From Prevotellaceae bacterium UBA1391 (GTDB lineage Bacteria; Bacteroidota; Bacteroidia; Bacteroidales; Bacteroidaceae), in contig DBQP01000011.1 of assembly GCA_002305265.1 (NCBI GenBank), forward strand, positions 1-33,681: 33,681 bases of DNA, in the 5' to 3' direction. Position numbers and translations under genes: made by a program. Of the stretch, positions 15,875 to 24,348 are shown one piece after another. Position 1 is the stretch's first letter. Each line of letters starts with the position of its first letter. A model generated the notes under the pieces. The model did no database searches. It saw only the letters and a list, made by a program, of their open reading frames with translations, and was not told the origin of the DNA.

Positions 15875-17470
15875 TTAGTTTTTCAACTGCTCCAGGGCGC
15901 GCTCCATGCGGCGCAGCGTCTCTTCCTTCCCGAGGAAGGCGGACAGTTCATACATATCCGGGCCCTGTCCTGTGCCCACCAGACACACGCGCCAGGCGTT
16001 CCAGGGGCGCTTGCCCGTGGCCTCGCACCAGGCATCCACCAACTCCTGCTGGCTGGCGGCGCTGAAGTCGTCCAGCGTCGACAGCACGCCGATCAGCTCG
16101 TCGATGTCCTGCGCCGTGCCTTCCTTCCAGTTCTTGCGCACAAACTTGTCGTCCTTGTCATACGTCTGCGGCGCCACGAAGAAGAACTTCGTCAGCGGCC
16201 ACAAGTCGCTCACGAACGAGATGTTGCGCTTCTTCTTGTTGCCTTCCTGGTCCTCAAACTCGACGACCTTCGTCTTCATCAGCTCCACCACCTGCGCCTC
16301 GCGCTCCGGCGTCGACTCGATGCCGTTCGCCCGCAGAATCGCGTCGAACGCAGGCACCCAGTCCGCTGCCGGTGTCTGCAGCAGATACTGATGGTTGAAC
16401 CACTGCGCCTTCACATAGTCGAACCGCGCACCGCTCTTCGAGCACTTGCTCAGGTCGAAGAGGCGCACCAGCTCGTCGAGCGACAGGAGTTCCTGGTCGT
16501 TGCCCGGATTCCAGCCCAGCAGCGCCAGGAAGTTCAGCACGGCCTGCGGCAGGTATCCCTGCTCTCTGTAGCCCGAGCTCACCTCGCCGGTCTTCGGGTC
16601 GTGCCATTCGAGCGGAAACACGGGAAAGCCCAGCTTGTCGCCGTCGCGCTTCGACAGCTTGCCGTTGCCCACCGGCTTGAGCAGCAGGGGCAGATGCGCG
16701 AAGCGCGGCATGACGTCCGCCCAGCCGAATGCCTCGTAGAGCAGGACATGCAGCGGCGCGCTCGGCAGCCATTCCTCGCCACGGATCACATGGCTCACCT
16801 CCATCAGGTAGTCGTCCACGATGTTGGCCAGGTGATAGGTGGGCAGTTCGTCGGCACTCTTGAAGAGCACCTTGTCGTCGAGCACGCTGGAATTGATGCT
16901 CACGTCGCCGCGGATCAGATCGTCCACATGCACGTCGCGTCCGGGCTCGACCTTGAAGCGCACCACATACTGCGCACCGCTGTCGATCAGCGCCTTCACC
17001 TCGGCCGCGTCCATCGCGAGCGAGTTGCGCATCTGCATGCGCGTCGAGGCGTCATACTGGAACTGGTCGCTCTCCTTGCGCTTGGTCTCCAGCTCCTCCG
17101 GCGTGTCGAACGCCAGATAGGCCTTGCCTGCGTCCAGCAGCTGCTGCACGTATTTCTTGTAGATGTCGCGGCGCTCGCTCTGCCGGTAAGGGCCGTAGTT
17201 GCCGCCGTAGCTCACACCCTCGTCAAACTGGATGCCGAGCCACTTGAATGCCTCGATGATGTATTCCTCGGCCCCGGGCACGAAGCGGGTCGAGTCGGTA
17301 TCCTCAATTCGGAAAATCAAATCACCGCCCTGCTGACGGGCAAACAAATAATTATAGAGTGCGGTGCGCACGCCGCCGATGTGCAGCGGGCCTGTAGGAC
17401 TGGGCGCAAAGCGCACACGAACCCTTCTCGTCTCCTTGCGGTCGAGTTCAGTAGATTGATTATCAGACAT
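15875..17470 (-). CDS. gltX: Glutamate-tRNA ligase
   Basis: This class I aminoacyl-tRNA synthetase charges tRNA(Glu) in the cytoplasm. The start at 17470 (MSDNQSTELD) gives 531 residues. RFAPSPTGPLHIGGVRTAL carries the HIGH-equivalent (residues 30-33), and GKLSKRDGDKLG carries the KMSKS-equivalent (about 271-275). The anticodon-binding domain follows. The frame is open upstream to 17797, but that part is low-complexity and lies beyond the promoter, so it is not coding. A consensus promoter is 36 bp upstream. It heads a long same-strand run: waaA, dxs, trkA, trkH and the DUF3943 gene. Confidence 0.96.
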   Translation of the reverse strand: MSDNQSTELDRKETRRVRVRFAPSPTGPLHIGGVRTALYNYLFARQQGGDLIFRIEDTDSTRFVPGAEEYIIEAFKWLGIQFDEGVSYGGNYGPYRQSERRDIYKKYVQQLLDAGKAYLAFDTPEELETKRKESDQFQYDASTRMQMRNSLAMDAAEVKALIDSGAQYVVRFKVEPGRDVHVDDLIRGDVSINSSVLDDKVLFKSADELPTYHLANIVDDYLMEVSHVIRGEEWLPSAPLHVLLYEAFGWADVMPRFAHLPLLLKPVGNGKLSKRDGDKLGFPVFPLEWHDPKTGEVSSGYREQGYLPQAVLNFLALLGWNPGNDQELLSLDELVRLFDLSKCSKSGARFDYVKAQWFNHQYLLQTPAADWVPAFDAILRANGIESTPEREAQVVELMKTKVVEFEDQEGNKKKRNISFVSDLWPLTKFFFVAPQTYDKDDKFVRKNWKEGTAQDIDELIGVLSTLDDFSAASQQELVDAWCEATGKRPWNAWRVCLVGTGQGPDMYELSAFLGKEETLRRMERALEQLKN

Positions 17471-17505
17471 GTCTATTTTTTCTGTCACTATAATATTGTT
17501 GCGTG

Positions 17506-17536
17506 CAAAGTTACGTAGAATCAGCCGCATGGCAAA
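17506..17536 (-). promoter_or_regulatory. Bacteroidetes-type promoter of gltX
   Basis: Read on the minus strand: TTTG (17533-17536), a 19-bp spacer, then TAACTTTG (17506-17513) followed by CAC. Both boxes match consensus. The leader is about 30 nt. Confidence 0.85.
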
Positions 17537-17840
17537 ATAAAATTTTCTCTTTTTAACACCACCCGCCTGCCGCGCGCCCTTTCCAGCCCTCCCGACAGCC
17601 CTTTTCGGCCCCTCCGCCCGCGTCTTTCCCCGCCTCCCGCCCGTCGCGTTTCCGCCGCGCCCGCCCCGCCGCGCGCCCCCTGCCACGCTCCCCGCCGGGC
17701 TGCGCGGCAGCGCGGAATCCGTTGCGCAATTTCCTTGCAAATGTGTGGAAACCGCTCCATAAGAAACGTAAAACGGCCGCCGAACGCACTTTTTCAACTA
17801 ACATTTTTCTATATTTCCACTCCATCTGCAAATACTTTCG
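17537..17840. other. Intergenic stretch between gltX and cstA
   Basis: The gap between the divergent genes is 405 bp. Bases 17555-17700 are strongly C-rich on the plus strand with little T or A, unlike the flanking AT-rich promoter segments. No gene, repeat or hairpin of note was seen. A single CGAACGCA octamer (17781-17788) matches the core of the 22-bp arrays but is not repeated here. Confidence 0.5.
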
Positions 17841-17848
17841 TAATTTTG
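17841..17848 (+). promoter_or_regulatory. Promoter -7 box of cstA
   Basis: TAATTTTG followed by CAGG lies 27 bp before the cstA ATG. A clear -33 TTG at the right distance was not found. Confidence 0.6.
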
Positions 17849-17875
17849 CAGGCGAAATAATTGTAAACTGTCATC

Positions 17876-19330
17876 ATGGTTACATTTTCCGTTGCCTTGC
17901 TCACACTCGTCGCAGGCTACTTCATTTATGGCGCCATCATCGAGCGCATCTTCGGCGTCGACCCCAAACAAGCGACCCCGGCCTTCACCCTCCGCGACAA
18001 TGTCGACTACACGCCCATGCCCACCTGGAAGGTCTATCTCATCCAGTTCCTCAACATCGCCGGCACCGGCCCCATCTTCGGTGCCATCATGGGCATGCTC
18101 TATGGCCCCGCCGCCTATCTCTGGATCGTGCTGGGCTGCATCTTCGCCGGCGCCACCCACGACTTTCTGGCCGGCATGATCTCCATCCGCGAGGGCGGCG
18201 CGAGCCTGCCCGAAACCATCGGCGGCCAGCTCGGCGGTGGCCTGCGCCTCCTCATGCGCATCCTCTCCCTCATCCTCATGGTGCTCGTCGGCACGGTGTT
18301 CATCACCACCCCCGCCGGCCTGCTCCACACCCTGACCGCCGATTGGGGCTTTTGGGGCAGCATGTCCACCTGGACCGTCCTCATCTTCGTCTACTACATC
18401 CTCGCCACCCTCCTGCCCATTGACGCCCTCATCGGCCGCATCTATCCCCTCTTCGGCGTCGCCCTCCTCTTCATGGCCCTGGGCGTCGGCGCCTCCATCT
18501 TCCTGCACGACGGATGGATGCCCGAAATCACCGAGGCGTTCTCCAACCACCATCCCGACCAGAGCCTCCACCTCTTCCCCATGCTCTTCATCACCATCGC
18601 CTGCGGCGCCATCAGCGGATTCCACGCCACGCAAAGCCCGATGATGGCACGCTGCATCAAGAACGAGCGGCTCGGCCGACGCGTCTTCTACGGCGCCATG
18701 ATCAGCGAAGGCATCGTCGCCCTCATCTGGGCCGCGGCAGCAGCCAAGTTCGCAGGCAGCTACGAGGGCCTGCAGGACATCCTCACCCAGCATGGCACGG
18801 CCAAGATGAACCCCGCCCTCCTCGTCAACGCCATCTGCCAGACGTGGCTCGGCAAGTTCGGCGCCGTCCTCGCCATCCTCGGCGTCGTGGCCGCCCCCAT
18901 CACCTCGGGCGACACCGCCTTCCGCTCCGCCCGCCTCATCGCCGCCGACTTCCTCCATCTCGAGCAGCGCACGATACTCCGGCGGCTCCTCATCTCGCTC
19001 CCGCTCTTTGCCATCGCCGTCGTGCTTATGAACATCAACTTCGACATTCTCTGGCGCTACTTCGCATGGTTCAACCAGACGCTCTCCATCTTCACCCTCT
19101 GGGCCGTCACCGTCTGGCTGGCCCGCCGCCGCAAGTGCTTCTACGTCACGCTGCTTCCCGCCATGTTCATGACCTGCGTCTGCACCACCTACATCCTCTA
19201 TGCGCCCGAGGGCTTCCGCCTGCCCTACGCGCCCAGCGTCGGCGTGGGCGTCGTGGCCGCCGTCGTGCTCCTGCTCCTCTTCCTGCGCTGGCTCCGGTTG
19301 CAGCGCACGCTCACACCGCCCGTCGGCTGA
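17876..19330 (+). CDS. cstA: CstA-family carbon starvation / peptide or pyruvate transporter, short form
   Basis: A 484-residue polytopic inner-membrane protein. Family hallmarks include LRDNVDYTPMPTWKVYLIQF, FLNIAGTGPIFGAIMGMLYG, GATHDFLAGMISIREGG, GFHATQSPMMARCIKNE and APITSGDTAFRSARLI. Escherichia coli CstA (about 700 residues) is linked to peptide and pyruvate uptake under starvation. Bacteroidetes members are shorter, as here, lacking C-terminal extensions. It is a single-gene unit with its own promoter and converges with the TPR-like gene across the repeat at 19406-19490. The exact substrate is not evident from sequence. Confidence 0.92.
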   Translation: MVTFSVALLTLVAGYFIYGAIIERIFGVDPKQATPAFTLRDNVDYTPMPTWKVYLIQFLNIAGTGPIFGAIMGMLYGPAAYLWIVLGCIFAGATHDFLAGMISIREGGASLPETIGGQLGGGLRLLMRILSLILMVLVGTVFITTPAGLLHTLTADWGFWGSMSTWTVLIFVYYILATLLPIDALIGRIYPLFGVALLFMALGVGASIFLHDGWMPEITEAFSNHHPDQSLHLFPMLFITIACGAISGFHATQSPMMARCIKNERLGRRVFYGAMISEGIVALIWAAAAAKFAGSYEGLQDILTQHGTAKMNPALLVNAICQTWLGKFGAVLAILGVVAAPITSGDTAFRSARLIAADFLHLEQRTILRRLLISLPLFAIAVVLMNINFDILWRYFAWFNQTLSIFTLWAVTVWLARRRKCFYVTLLPAMFMTCVCTTYILYAPEGFRLPYAPSVGVGVVAAVVLLLLFLRWLRLQRTLTPPVG

Positions 19331-19405
19331 GCCCACACTTCACGCCGCAGCGCACGCCCGCACGCCACGCGCAGGCAGTCCCCACCGCGCAGGGGCATAG
19401 AAACG

Positions 19406-19490
19406 CGAAGGCCTTCGTGCAGGATTTCGAACGCAGTCGTTTCTGCTTTCGAGCGCAGTCGTTTCCGGTTTCGAACGCAGTCGTTCCGGT
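19406..19490. repeat. Palindrome and three-unit 22-bp tandem array between cstA and the TPR-like gene (array D)
   Basis: A 12-bp perfect palindrome CGAAGGCCTTCG (19406-19417) is followed by three units starting at 19425, 19447 and 19469, exactly 22 bp apart. Each begins TTTCGARCGCAGTCGTT. The core CGAACGCA is the reverse complement of the core in array A. GAAGGCCTTC recurs in array A2. No unit is recognisable after 19490. Confidence 0.8.
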
Positions 19491-19544
19491 GCCTTCCGTC
19501 GGATGCCTACAGCCGATGGCTGCCGCCATGGGCTGCGGGGCGCG

Positions 19545-20018
19545 CTATCTGCCCGCTGCCTGCATGCCCTCCATGAACTGGGCAAGGAGCTGCTGGGCGA
19601 GGGCGTTCTGCGGGTTCAGCCGCAAGGCCTCGCCGAAGCTGTCGAGCGCCTGCTGATAGTAGCGCGGCCCGTTCTGCTGGGGATTCGTCGTGATGACGGC
19701 CGTGTGGAGGAAGCCACGCAGCGTGGCCAGGTCGGAGCGGTCTGCCGGACGTGTGGGGCGCAGGGCCTCGATGCGGCCGATGACGCGCCGGGCCTCGTCG
19801 ATGCGCTGCTGCGCCAGGCTGTCCTGCGGCTGCATGCACACTTGGGAGAGCAGCAGCACCGCCTGCTGATACTTCGGGCCGATGCTGTCGGGCTGCATCT
19901 CCTCCAGGCGCTGCAGGCCGGCGAGCTGCTGCGCCAGCGTCGGCTGCGCCTGCTGGGCGCGCAGGCCGAGAAGGGTGGAACACAGGATGGCGAGCACCAG
20001 CATGCGGCGCGAGGCCAT
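19545..20018 (-). CDS. Small exported TPR-like protein
   Basis: With the ATG at 20018 the product has 157 residues. It has an N-terminal signal peptide (MASRRMLVLAILCSTLLGLRA, cleaved before QQ), then helical repeats. The last, RYYQQALDSFGEALRLNPQN, is a good tetratricopeptide unit, and QLAGLQRLEEMQPDSIGPKY with the following helix looks like a weaker one. It is probably a periplasmic scaffold; no enzyme motif is seen. It lies 13 bp after the TonB receptor stop, with a purine-rich GAGAGAG just before the start, so it is likely co-transcribed. Upstream in-frame ATGs (20051) would overlap the receptor gene. Confidence 0.75.
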   Translation of the reverse strand: MASRRMLVLAILCSTLLGLRAQQAQPTLAQQLAGLQRLEEMQPDSIGPKYQQAVLLLSQVCMQPQDSLAQQRIDEARRVIGRIEALRPTRPADRSDLATLRGFLHTAVITTNPQQNGPRYYQQALDSFGEALRLNPQNALAQQLLAQFMEGMQAAGR

Positions 20019-20031
20019 CGAAGACGCTCTC

Positions 20032-22086
20032 TCAGAAATTCGAGATTTCATAAGCTTGATGGTTTTTAAGTGAGACAAATATGCCGAAATAAAAGAATCG
20101 GTCCGATGCGGGGGTGATGGGGCGGCCCTGGCGGTAGCCGTAGACGTGGGTGCGGCCGAGCAGGTTGCTCAGCGACGCGTAGAGCGTGATGCGACGCGAG
20201 GGCAGGCAACTGATGCTGGCGTCGAGCTGCCGGTAGCTGGGCGTCGTGCGCCCCTCGCTCCGTCGGCCCGAGGCGAACGAGCCGGTGAGGCCGAAGTAGC
20301 AGATGCCGATGCCGTAGCGGAGCGTCAGGCAGAGGTTGTGGCGCGAGGCATACTGCGGCCGTTGCGCCACGAGGTAGTCGAGGTAGAGCCGGCGCGCGTC
20401 GTTGTAGCTGTAGCTCAGCGTCGTGCTCAGGGCGGGCAGGAGCGAGCGGTCGTCGACGTAGAGGTCGAACCCGCGGCTCATGCCGTGCCCCGCGGCGGTG
20501 TAGCGTCCGCCGCGCAGCAGCGGCAGGTGGGAGTACGACTTGTGGTAGGCCTCCAGCCGCACCGTGGTCTGCCCGAAGGAGCCTTGCAGTCCGGCCGTCG
20601 TGTGGACGGCGGTGGCGGGCCCCATCGCTCCCGCGCCTCGCGCCAAGACCGTGTCGACCGCTTCTTGTGCATAGCGGCCGGCGGAGAGGGTCAGCCGCCA
20701 ATGGCTGGCGGGCGCATAGAGGAGCAGCACGCGCGGCATCCACTGCCAGCGGCGCGAGCGCGTGGAATATTCGACGCGCAGGGAGGCTTCGCCCACACAG
20801 CCGCGGAAGAGGCGGCTCTGGCTCATGGCGAAGAGGGCGGGCAACTGGTGGTCTGTGCGGAAGCGGTAGGGCTCGGACTGCCGATAGCGGAGCCCTGTAT
20901 GGCGGAAGAAGGTCTCCAGCCCGAGCGTGCCCTTCACGTCGGGCGTCAGTATCCGCGAGACCTTCAGCTTCAGGTGCAGCTCGCCCATGCGCTGGCGGAA
21001 GCGGTCGCCGGCGGCCTGCGCACCGTCGATGCGCTGCCACACCATGCCGGCCGCCACGCCGGCAAACCAGCTGACGGCGCCGCGGGTCGTGCCGCTGGCC
21101 ACGCTGTTGAGGTAGAGGTTGTGCTCGCCGAGGTCGAGCAGGCGGCCGTCGGTGTCGAGGGCCAGTGTCGTGCGGTCGAATCCGAGGTAGGTTTTCCAGA
21201 CGCCCGACGCGGCGTCCGACGTCTTCCACTGCGCCTCGCCCGACAGCCGGCGGTAGGGCGACTGCCACGTGCGGCGGTCGGGGAAGAGCGACTGATAGGG
21301 GCCGAGGTCCGTGTAGGAGACGTTCATCGACCCGCTGCCGGCGCGGGTGGCCAGCGTGCCGCCCGCAGCCCAGTCGATGAGGGAGGCGCTCAGGCCCAGT
21401 TTGTCGGCAGGCGAGGCGTCGGTGGTCTCCATCGGCAGCACGGCGGAGAGCGCCTGCCCGTATTCCGCGTCGTAGCCGCCGACCGAGAAGTGGATGCCCT
21501 TGAAGAGGAAGGGCGAGAAGCGGCCGCGCGAGGGACTGTCGGGCGCCTGCGTGGTGTAGGGATGCAGCACGTGCATGCCGTTGATGTAGGTTTGACACTC
21601 CTCGCTGCTGCCGCCGCGCACGTAGAGGCGTCCGTCCTCCCCCACCCGCTGCGTGCCGGGCAGGCTCTGCAGCGCAGCCACGATGTCGCCACAGCTGCCC
21701 CCGTCGAGCACCACGTCGAGGGGGCCCAGCTGACGCAGGCCGTTGGCCTGGCCGAAATGGAACGAAGTGGCGCCGACCACCACCTCGCCGATGCTGGCCA
21801 TGCGCTCCTGCAGCTCGATCGTCAGCGGCCCCGACTGGTTGCCGAGCGTGCACAGGTAGCTGTCGTAGCCCAGCAGGCTGACCATGAGCTGCGCGCTGTC
21901 GGGCGCCTGCGTCAGAAAGGAGAAGCGGCCGAGCGAGTCGGTGATGCTGCCCTCGCCACGGCCACGCACAAAGACGTTCGCACCGGCGAGCGGATGGCGA
22001 CCGTCGCCAACCGTTCCCCACACCTGCCGCTGGGCATGTACGCCGACGCAGCAGAACAGCAGAAGCAGTATCAATGTTTGTTTCAT
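20032..22086 (-). CDS. TonB-dependent outer-membrane receptor with CarboxypepD-regulatory-like domain
   Basis: The 684-residue protein has a signal peptide (about 1-18, ending VHA). A carboxypeptidase-regulatory-like beta domain follows (about 20-90: GTVGDGRHPLAGANVFVRG, ITDSLGRFSF, VSLLGYDSY). Next is a plug domain (about 100-220: IGEVVVGA, IVAALQSLPGTQRVGEDGRL, YVRGGSSEECQTYINGM) and a beta-barrel ending in a C-terminal Phe. It imports an unknown ligand across the outer membrane with TonB/ExbBD energy. No SusD partner is adjacent, so it is not a typical glycan locus; a metal or cofactor chelate is possible but unproven. The promoter places the transcription start at the ATG itself. The TPR-like gene follows. 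Confidence 0.9.
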   Translation of the reverse strand: MKQTLILLLLFCCVGVHAQRQVWGTVGDGRHPLAGANVFVRGRGEGSITDSLGRFSFLTQAPDSAQLMVSLLGYDSYLCTLGNQSGPLTIELQERMASIGEVVVGATSFHFGQANGLRQLGPLDVVLDGGSCGDIVAALQSLPGTQRVGEDGRLYVRGGSSEECQTYINGMHVLHPYTTQAPDSPSRGRFSPFLFKGIHFSVGGYDAEYGQALSAVLPMETTDASPADKLGLSASLIDWAAGGTLATRAGSGSMNVSYTDLGPYQSLFPDRRTWQSPYRRLSGEAQWKTSDAASGVWKTYLGFDRTTLALDTDGRLLDLGEHNLYLNSVASGTTRGAVSWFAGVAAGMVWQRIDGAQAAGDRFRQRMGELHLKLKVSRILTPDVKGTLGLETFFRHTGLRYRQSEPYRFRTDHQLPALFAMSQSRLFRGCVGEASLRVEYSTRSRRWQWMPRVLLLYAPASHWRLTLSAGRYAQEAVDTVLARGAGAMGPATAVHTTAGLQGSFGQTTVRLEAYHKSYSHLPLLRGGRYTAAGHGMSRGFDLYVDDRSLLPALSTTLSYSYNDARRLYLDYLVAQRPQYASRHNLCLTLRYGIGICYFGLTGSFASGRRSEGRTTPSYRQLDASISCLPSRRITLYASLSNLLGRTHVYGYRQGRPITPASDRFFYFGIFVSLKNHQAYEISNF

Positions 22087-22090
22087 GCCG

Positions 22091-22122
22091 CAAAATTAAG
22101 GCACGAAACGGAAGCCTGCAAA
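22091..22122 (-). promoter_or_regulatory. Bacteroidetes-type promoter of the TonB receptor gene
   Basis: On the minus strand TTTG (22119-22122), a 20-bp spacer and TAATTTTG (22091-22098) match the consensus. The ATG at 22086 lies 5 bases after the -7 box, the same spacing as in abiEi, so the mRNA is predicted to be leaderless or nearly so. Confidence 0.8.
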
Positions 22123-22203
22123 TTTCGGGGACAGACGCCCGGAATTGGGGACAGATGGAGCATTCGTCGGACGAAAGACAAGAATCTGGGACGAATGGCG
22201 AGG
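22121..22203. repeat. Imperfect tandem repeat upstream of the TonB receptor promoter (array F)
   Basis: About four degenerate units begin near 22121, 22143, 22162 and 22183 (steps 22, 19, 21). They share AATT/AATC followed by GGGACRRATGG-like sequence. AATTGGGGAC also occurs at the end of array A (2966-2975). The match is weaker than in the other arrays. Confidence 0.45.
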
Positions 22204-22216
22204 CTGAAAACAAACG

Positions 22217-22250
22217 AAAAAAGGGATTCATGCACACCGGCATGAATCCC
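22217..22250 (-). terminator. Intrinsic terminator after the LytTR regulator gene
   Basis: An 11-bp perfect stem (22223-22233 with 22240-22250) with a 6-base loop is followed on the minus strand by six Ts (22217-22222). It lies 40 bp after the LytTR stop and ends the aroQ-methyltransferase-LytTR cluster. Confidence 0.92.
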
Positions 22251-22290
22251 AGACGATGCTGTGGCGCACCGGCCGCAGCGGCTCAGCCGC

Positions 22291-23115
22291 TCACTGCACA
22301 AAGGAGCGGAGCTTCGGCACGTAGTTTCTCGACACGGGCACGAGATGGCGGTCGTCGCCCAGGGTGAGCACATAGCCGCTGGCATTGCCCCGGGCCGAAA
22401 GAATGTTGTTGAGGTTGACGATGAACGAGCGGTGGCACTGGAAGACGCAGCGGTCTTCGGCTTCGGCCAGCACGGCGGAAAGGGTGGAGCGCAGGCGGCG
22501 GCACTCCACGCGCTCGTCGCGGCGGAAATAGATGTCGACAAAGTTGCGCTGCGCCTCGGCATAGAGGAAGTCGGGCATGGGCAGCGTCAGGTGCTCGCCA
22601 TGCACCGACGCGTCGTGGAAGGTGACGGAGCGGGCAGCCTGCCCCTCGGCATTGCCTTGCAGCAGCTCGGCAAGGCGGGTGCGCAGCCGCCGCTGATAGT
22701 CCAGCCCGACCATGACGAGCGTGATGGGGACGCCGAGCAGGAAAGTGGAGTAGAGATAGGCAAGGAAGCGCATGCAGGAAGCCGGCCGGCCGAAATAGAC
22801 GAGGTCGAGCAGGAAGTTCGACAGGCAGATGCAGCAAAGCAGCAGGAAGATGGAGAGGCACTGGTGCCACACGCGCCACGTCGGGACGCGCCGCACCCAT
22901 GGCCGAAGCAAAAACCGGCAATAGGCCCAGGTGACGACGACAGACAGGGCGGCAAAGCTGAGCGCCACCCAGAAGACGCTGCCCGAATAGCCGTCCAGAC
23001 CGTAGGGACGGAAGAAGAACAGGACGAAAAAGACGATGCCACCAGCCACGAGACCCACGTTGAGCCAGTTGCTGTCGCCGTCACTCGGCAGGGAACGTAA
23101 AAAGAAATTCTTCAT
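22291..23115 (-). CDS. Membrane-bound LytTR-domain transcriptional regulator
   Basis: The start at 23115 (MKNFFLRSLP) gives 274 residues. Four membrane helices are visible (about 17-35, 46-69, 85-108, 117-137). A LytTR DNA-binding domain follows (about 165-274), with FLYAEAQRNFVDIYF, CQCHRSF-type FQCHRSFIVNLNNI and PVSRNYVPKLRSF. There is no receiver domain, so signals probably act through the membrane part or through an unlinked partner. Such one-component LytTR regulators are common in Bacteroidales, and their targets are mostly unknown. The gene is 89 bp after the methyltransferase and ends at a strong terminator. The neighbouring TonB receptor, with its own promoter immediately downstream, is a possible target, by inference only. 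Confidence 0.87.
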   Translation of the reverse strand: MKNFFLRSLPSDGDSNWLNVGLVAGGIVFFVLFFFRPYGLDGYSGSVFWVALSFAALSVVVTWAYCRFLLRPWVRRVPTWRVWHQCLSIFLLLCCICLSNFLLDLVYFGRPASCMRFLAYLYSTFLLGVPITLVMVGLDYQRRLRTRLAELLQGNAEGQAARSVTFHDASVHGEHLTLPMPDFLYAEAQRNFVDIYFRRDERVECRRLRSTLSAVLAEAEDRCVFQCHRSFIVNLNNILSARGNASGYVLTLGDDRHLVPVSRNYVPKLRSFVQ

Positions 23116-23204
23116 GCACTTCAAGGCAAAAACAAAGGGGGTTCGATGTCTTTCCGCCACCCACACGCATGAAGGCTGGCCGACGAGCGCCGGCCGGCGC
23201 ACGG

Positions 23205-23867
23205 TCAGACGGCGGGAGAGGAGGGCTCGTCGCGGCGGCGGAGAATGGTGAGCCCGTCGCGCAGCGGCAGGATGACGGTCTCGACCCGCGGGTCGCGCGC
23301 CACCCGGTCGTTGAAGGCCAGGATGCCGCGTGTCTGGGCGTCGTGCTCCGCTTCGGGGTCGACCACATGTCCGTCCCACAGCGTGTTGTCGGCCAGGATG
23401 TAGCCGCCGGGGCTGACGAGGGGAAGCACCAGCTCGAAATAGTCGGCATAGCGGCGCTTGTCGGCGTCGATGAAGACGAAGTCGAAAGGACCGCTCAGGC
23501 GCGGGACGACGTCGAGGGCGTCGCCGATGTGCAGGTGAATGCGCTCGCCCCAGGGGGAGCGCTGCAGCCACGGACGCGTGAAGTCTTCCTGCTCATCGTT
23601 CACCTCGATGGTGTCGATGTGGCAGTCGGGCGGCATGCCCTCGGCCATGGCGAGCGCGGAATAGCCGCTGTAGGTGCCCAGTTCGAGAATGCGGCGCGGC
23701 CGCACCATCTGCACGAGCATCTTGAGCAGCCGCCCTTGCAGGTGGCCGCTGGCCATGCGCGGATAGAGCAGATGGAGCTGCGTGGCGCGGTAGAGCTGAT
23801 GGAGCAGCGGCGGCTCGGGGCTGATGTGCTGCAGGATGTAGTCGTCGAGCGACGGAGTGTCGGTCAT
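23205..23867 (-). CDS. SAM-dependent O-methyltransferase (class I, catechol-OMT-like)
   Basis: The ATG at 23867 gives 220 residues; the frame extends five codons upstream to a TTG but ATG is preferred. The family pattern is complete: the SAM-binding loop ILELGTYSGYSALAMAEGM, acidic IDTIEVNDEQ, the metal-binding FDFVFIDADKRRYADYF, and ILADNTLWDGHVVDP. These soluble, divalent-metal-dependent enzymes methylate catechol-like hydroxyls; the bacterial substrate is usually unknown. It starts 20 bp after the aroQ stop, so a link to shikimate-derived aromatics is possible, but adjacency may just reflect operon packing, as the same pair is common in Bacteroidales. Confidence 0.9.
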   Translation of the reverse strand: MTDTPSLDDYILQHISPEPPLLHQLYRATQLHLLYPRMASGHLQGRLLKMLVQMVRPRRILELGTYSGYSALAMAEGMPPDCHIDTIEVNDEQEDFTRPWLQRSPWGERIHLHIGDALDVVPRLSGPFDFVFIDADKRRYADYFELVLPLVSPGGYILADNTLWDGHVVDPEAEHDAQTRGILAFNDRVARDPRVETVILPLRDGLTILRRRDEPSSPAV

Positions 23868-23887
23868 GTGCGCGGGAATCAAGGCGG

Positions 23888-24313
23888 TTAGGCGTTGAGG
23901 AGGGCTTCCACGGCCAGCCGGTAGCTGTCGAGGCCGAAACCGCAGATGACGCCGCAGCAGGCGGGCGAGAGGAAACTGTGGTGGCGGAAGGACTCACGCT
24001 GGTGCACGTTCGAGATGTGGACCTCGATGACGGGGCTGGTGATGCCGCGGATGCAGTCGGCCAGCGCGAGGCTGGTGTGGGTGTAGGCGCCGGCATTGAG
24101 GATGATGCCGTCGGCCGTGTAGCCGTCCTGCTGCAGGCGGTCGATGAGCACGCCCTCGGTGTTCGACTGGAAGTAGTCGATTTCCGCCCGTCCGGCATAC
24201 TGCTGACGGAGCGTCTGGAGGAAGGAGTCGAAGTCCTGCGAGCCGTAGATTTCCGGCTCGCGGCGCCCGAGCAGATTGAGGTTGGGGCCGTTGACAATCA
24301 ATAGCTTTTTCAT
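23888..24313 (-). CDS. aroQ: 3-dehydroquinate dehydratase, type II
   Basis: This enzyme dehydrates 3-dehydroquinate to 3-dehydroshikimate in the shikimate pathway. The ATG at 24313 gives 141 residues, the usual size of this dodecameric class. Motifs are IVNGPNLNLLGRREPEIYG (catalytic Arg18 and Tyr23), ILNAGAYTHTSLALADCI, and IEVHISNVHQRESFRHHS with the catalytic His99. The longer open frame upstream to 24844 overlaps xerD and is not real. It heads the aroQ-methyltransferase-LytTR cluster and diverges from xerD. Confidence 0.95.
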   Translation of the reverse strand: MKKLLIVNGPNLNLLGRREPEIYGSQDFDSFLQTLRQQYAGRAEIDYFQSNTEGVLIDRLQQDGYTADGIILNAGAYTHTSLALADCIRGITSPVIEVHISNVHQRESFRHHSFLSPACCGVICGFGLDSYRLAVEALLNA

Positions 24314-24348
24314 TTCGCTGAGGTATGTGTCGAGTGTTTGGTGTGTTG

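Noticed and set aside
17471..17797. N-terminal extension of GltX
   Set aside because: It passes through the gltX promoter and a low-complexity region; the synthetase domain starts right after Met at 17470.
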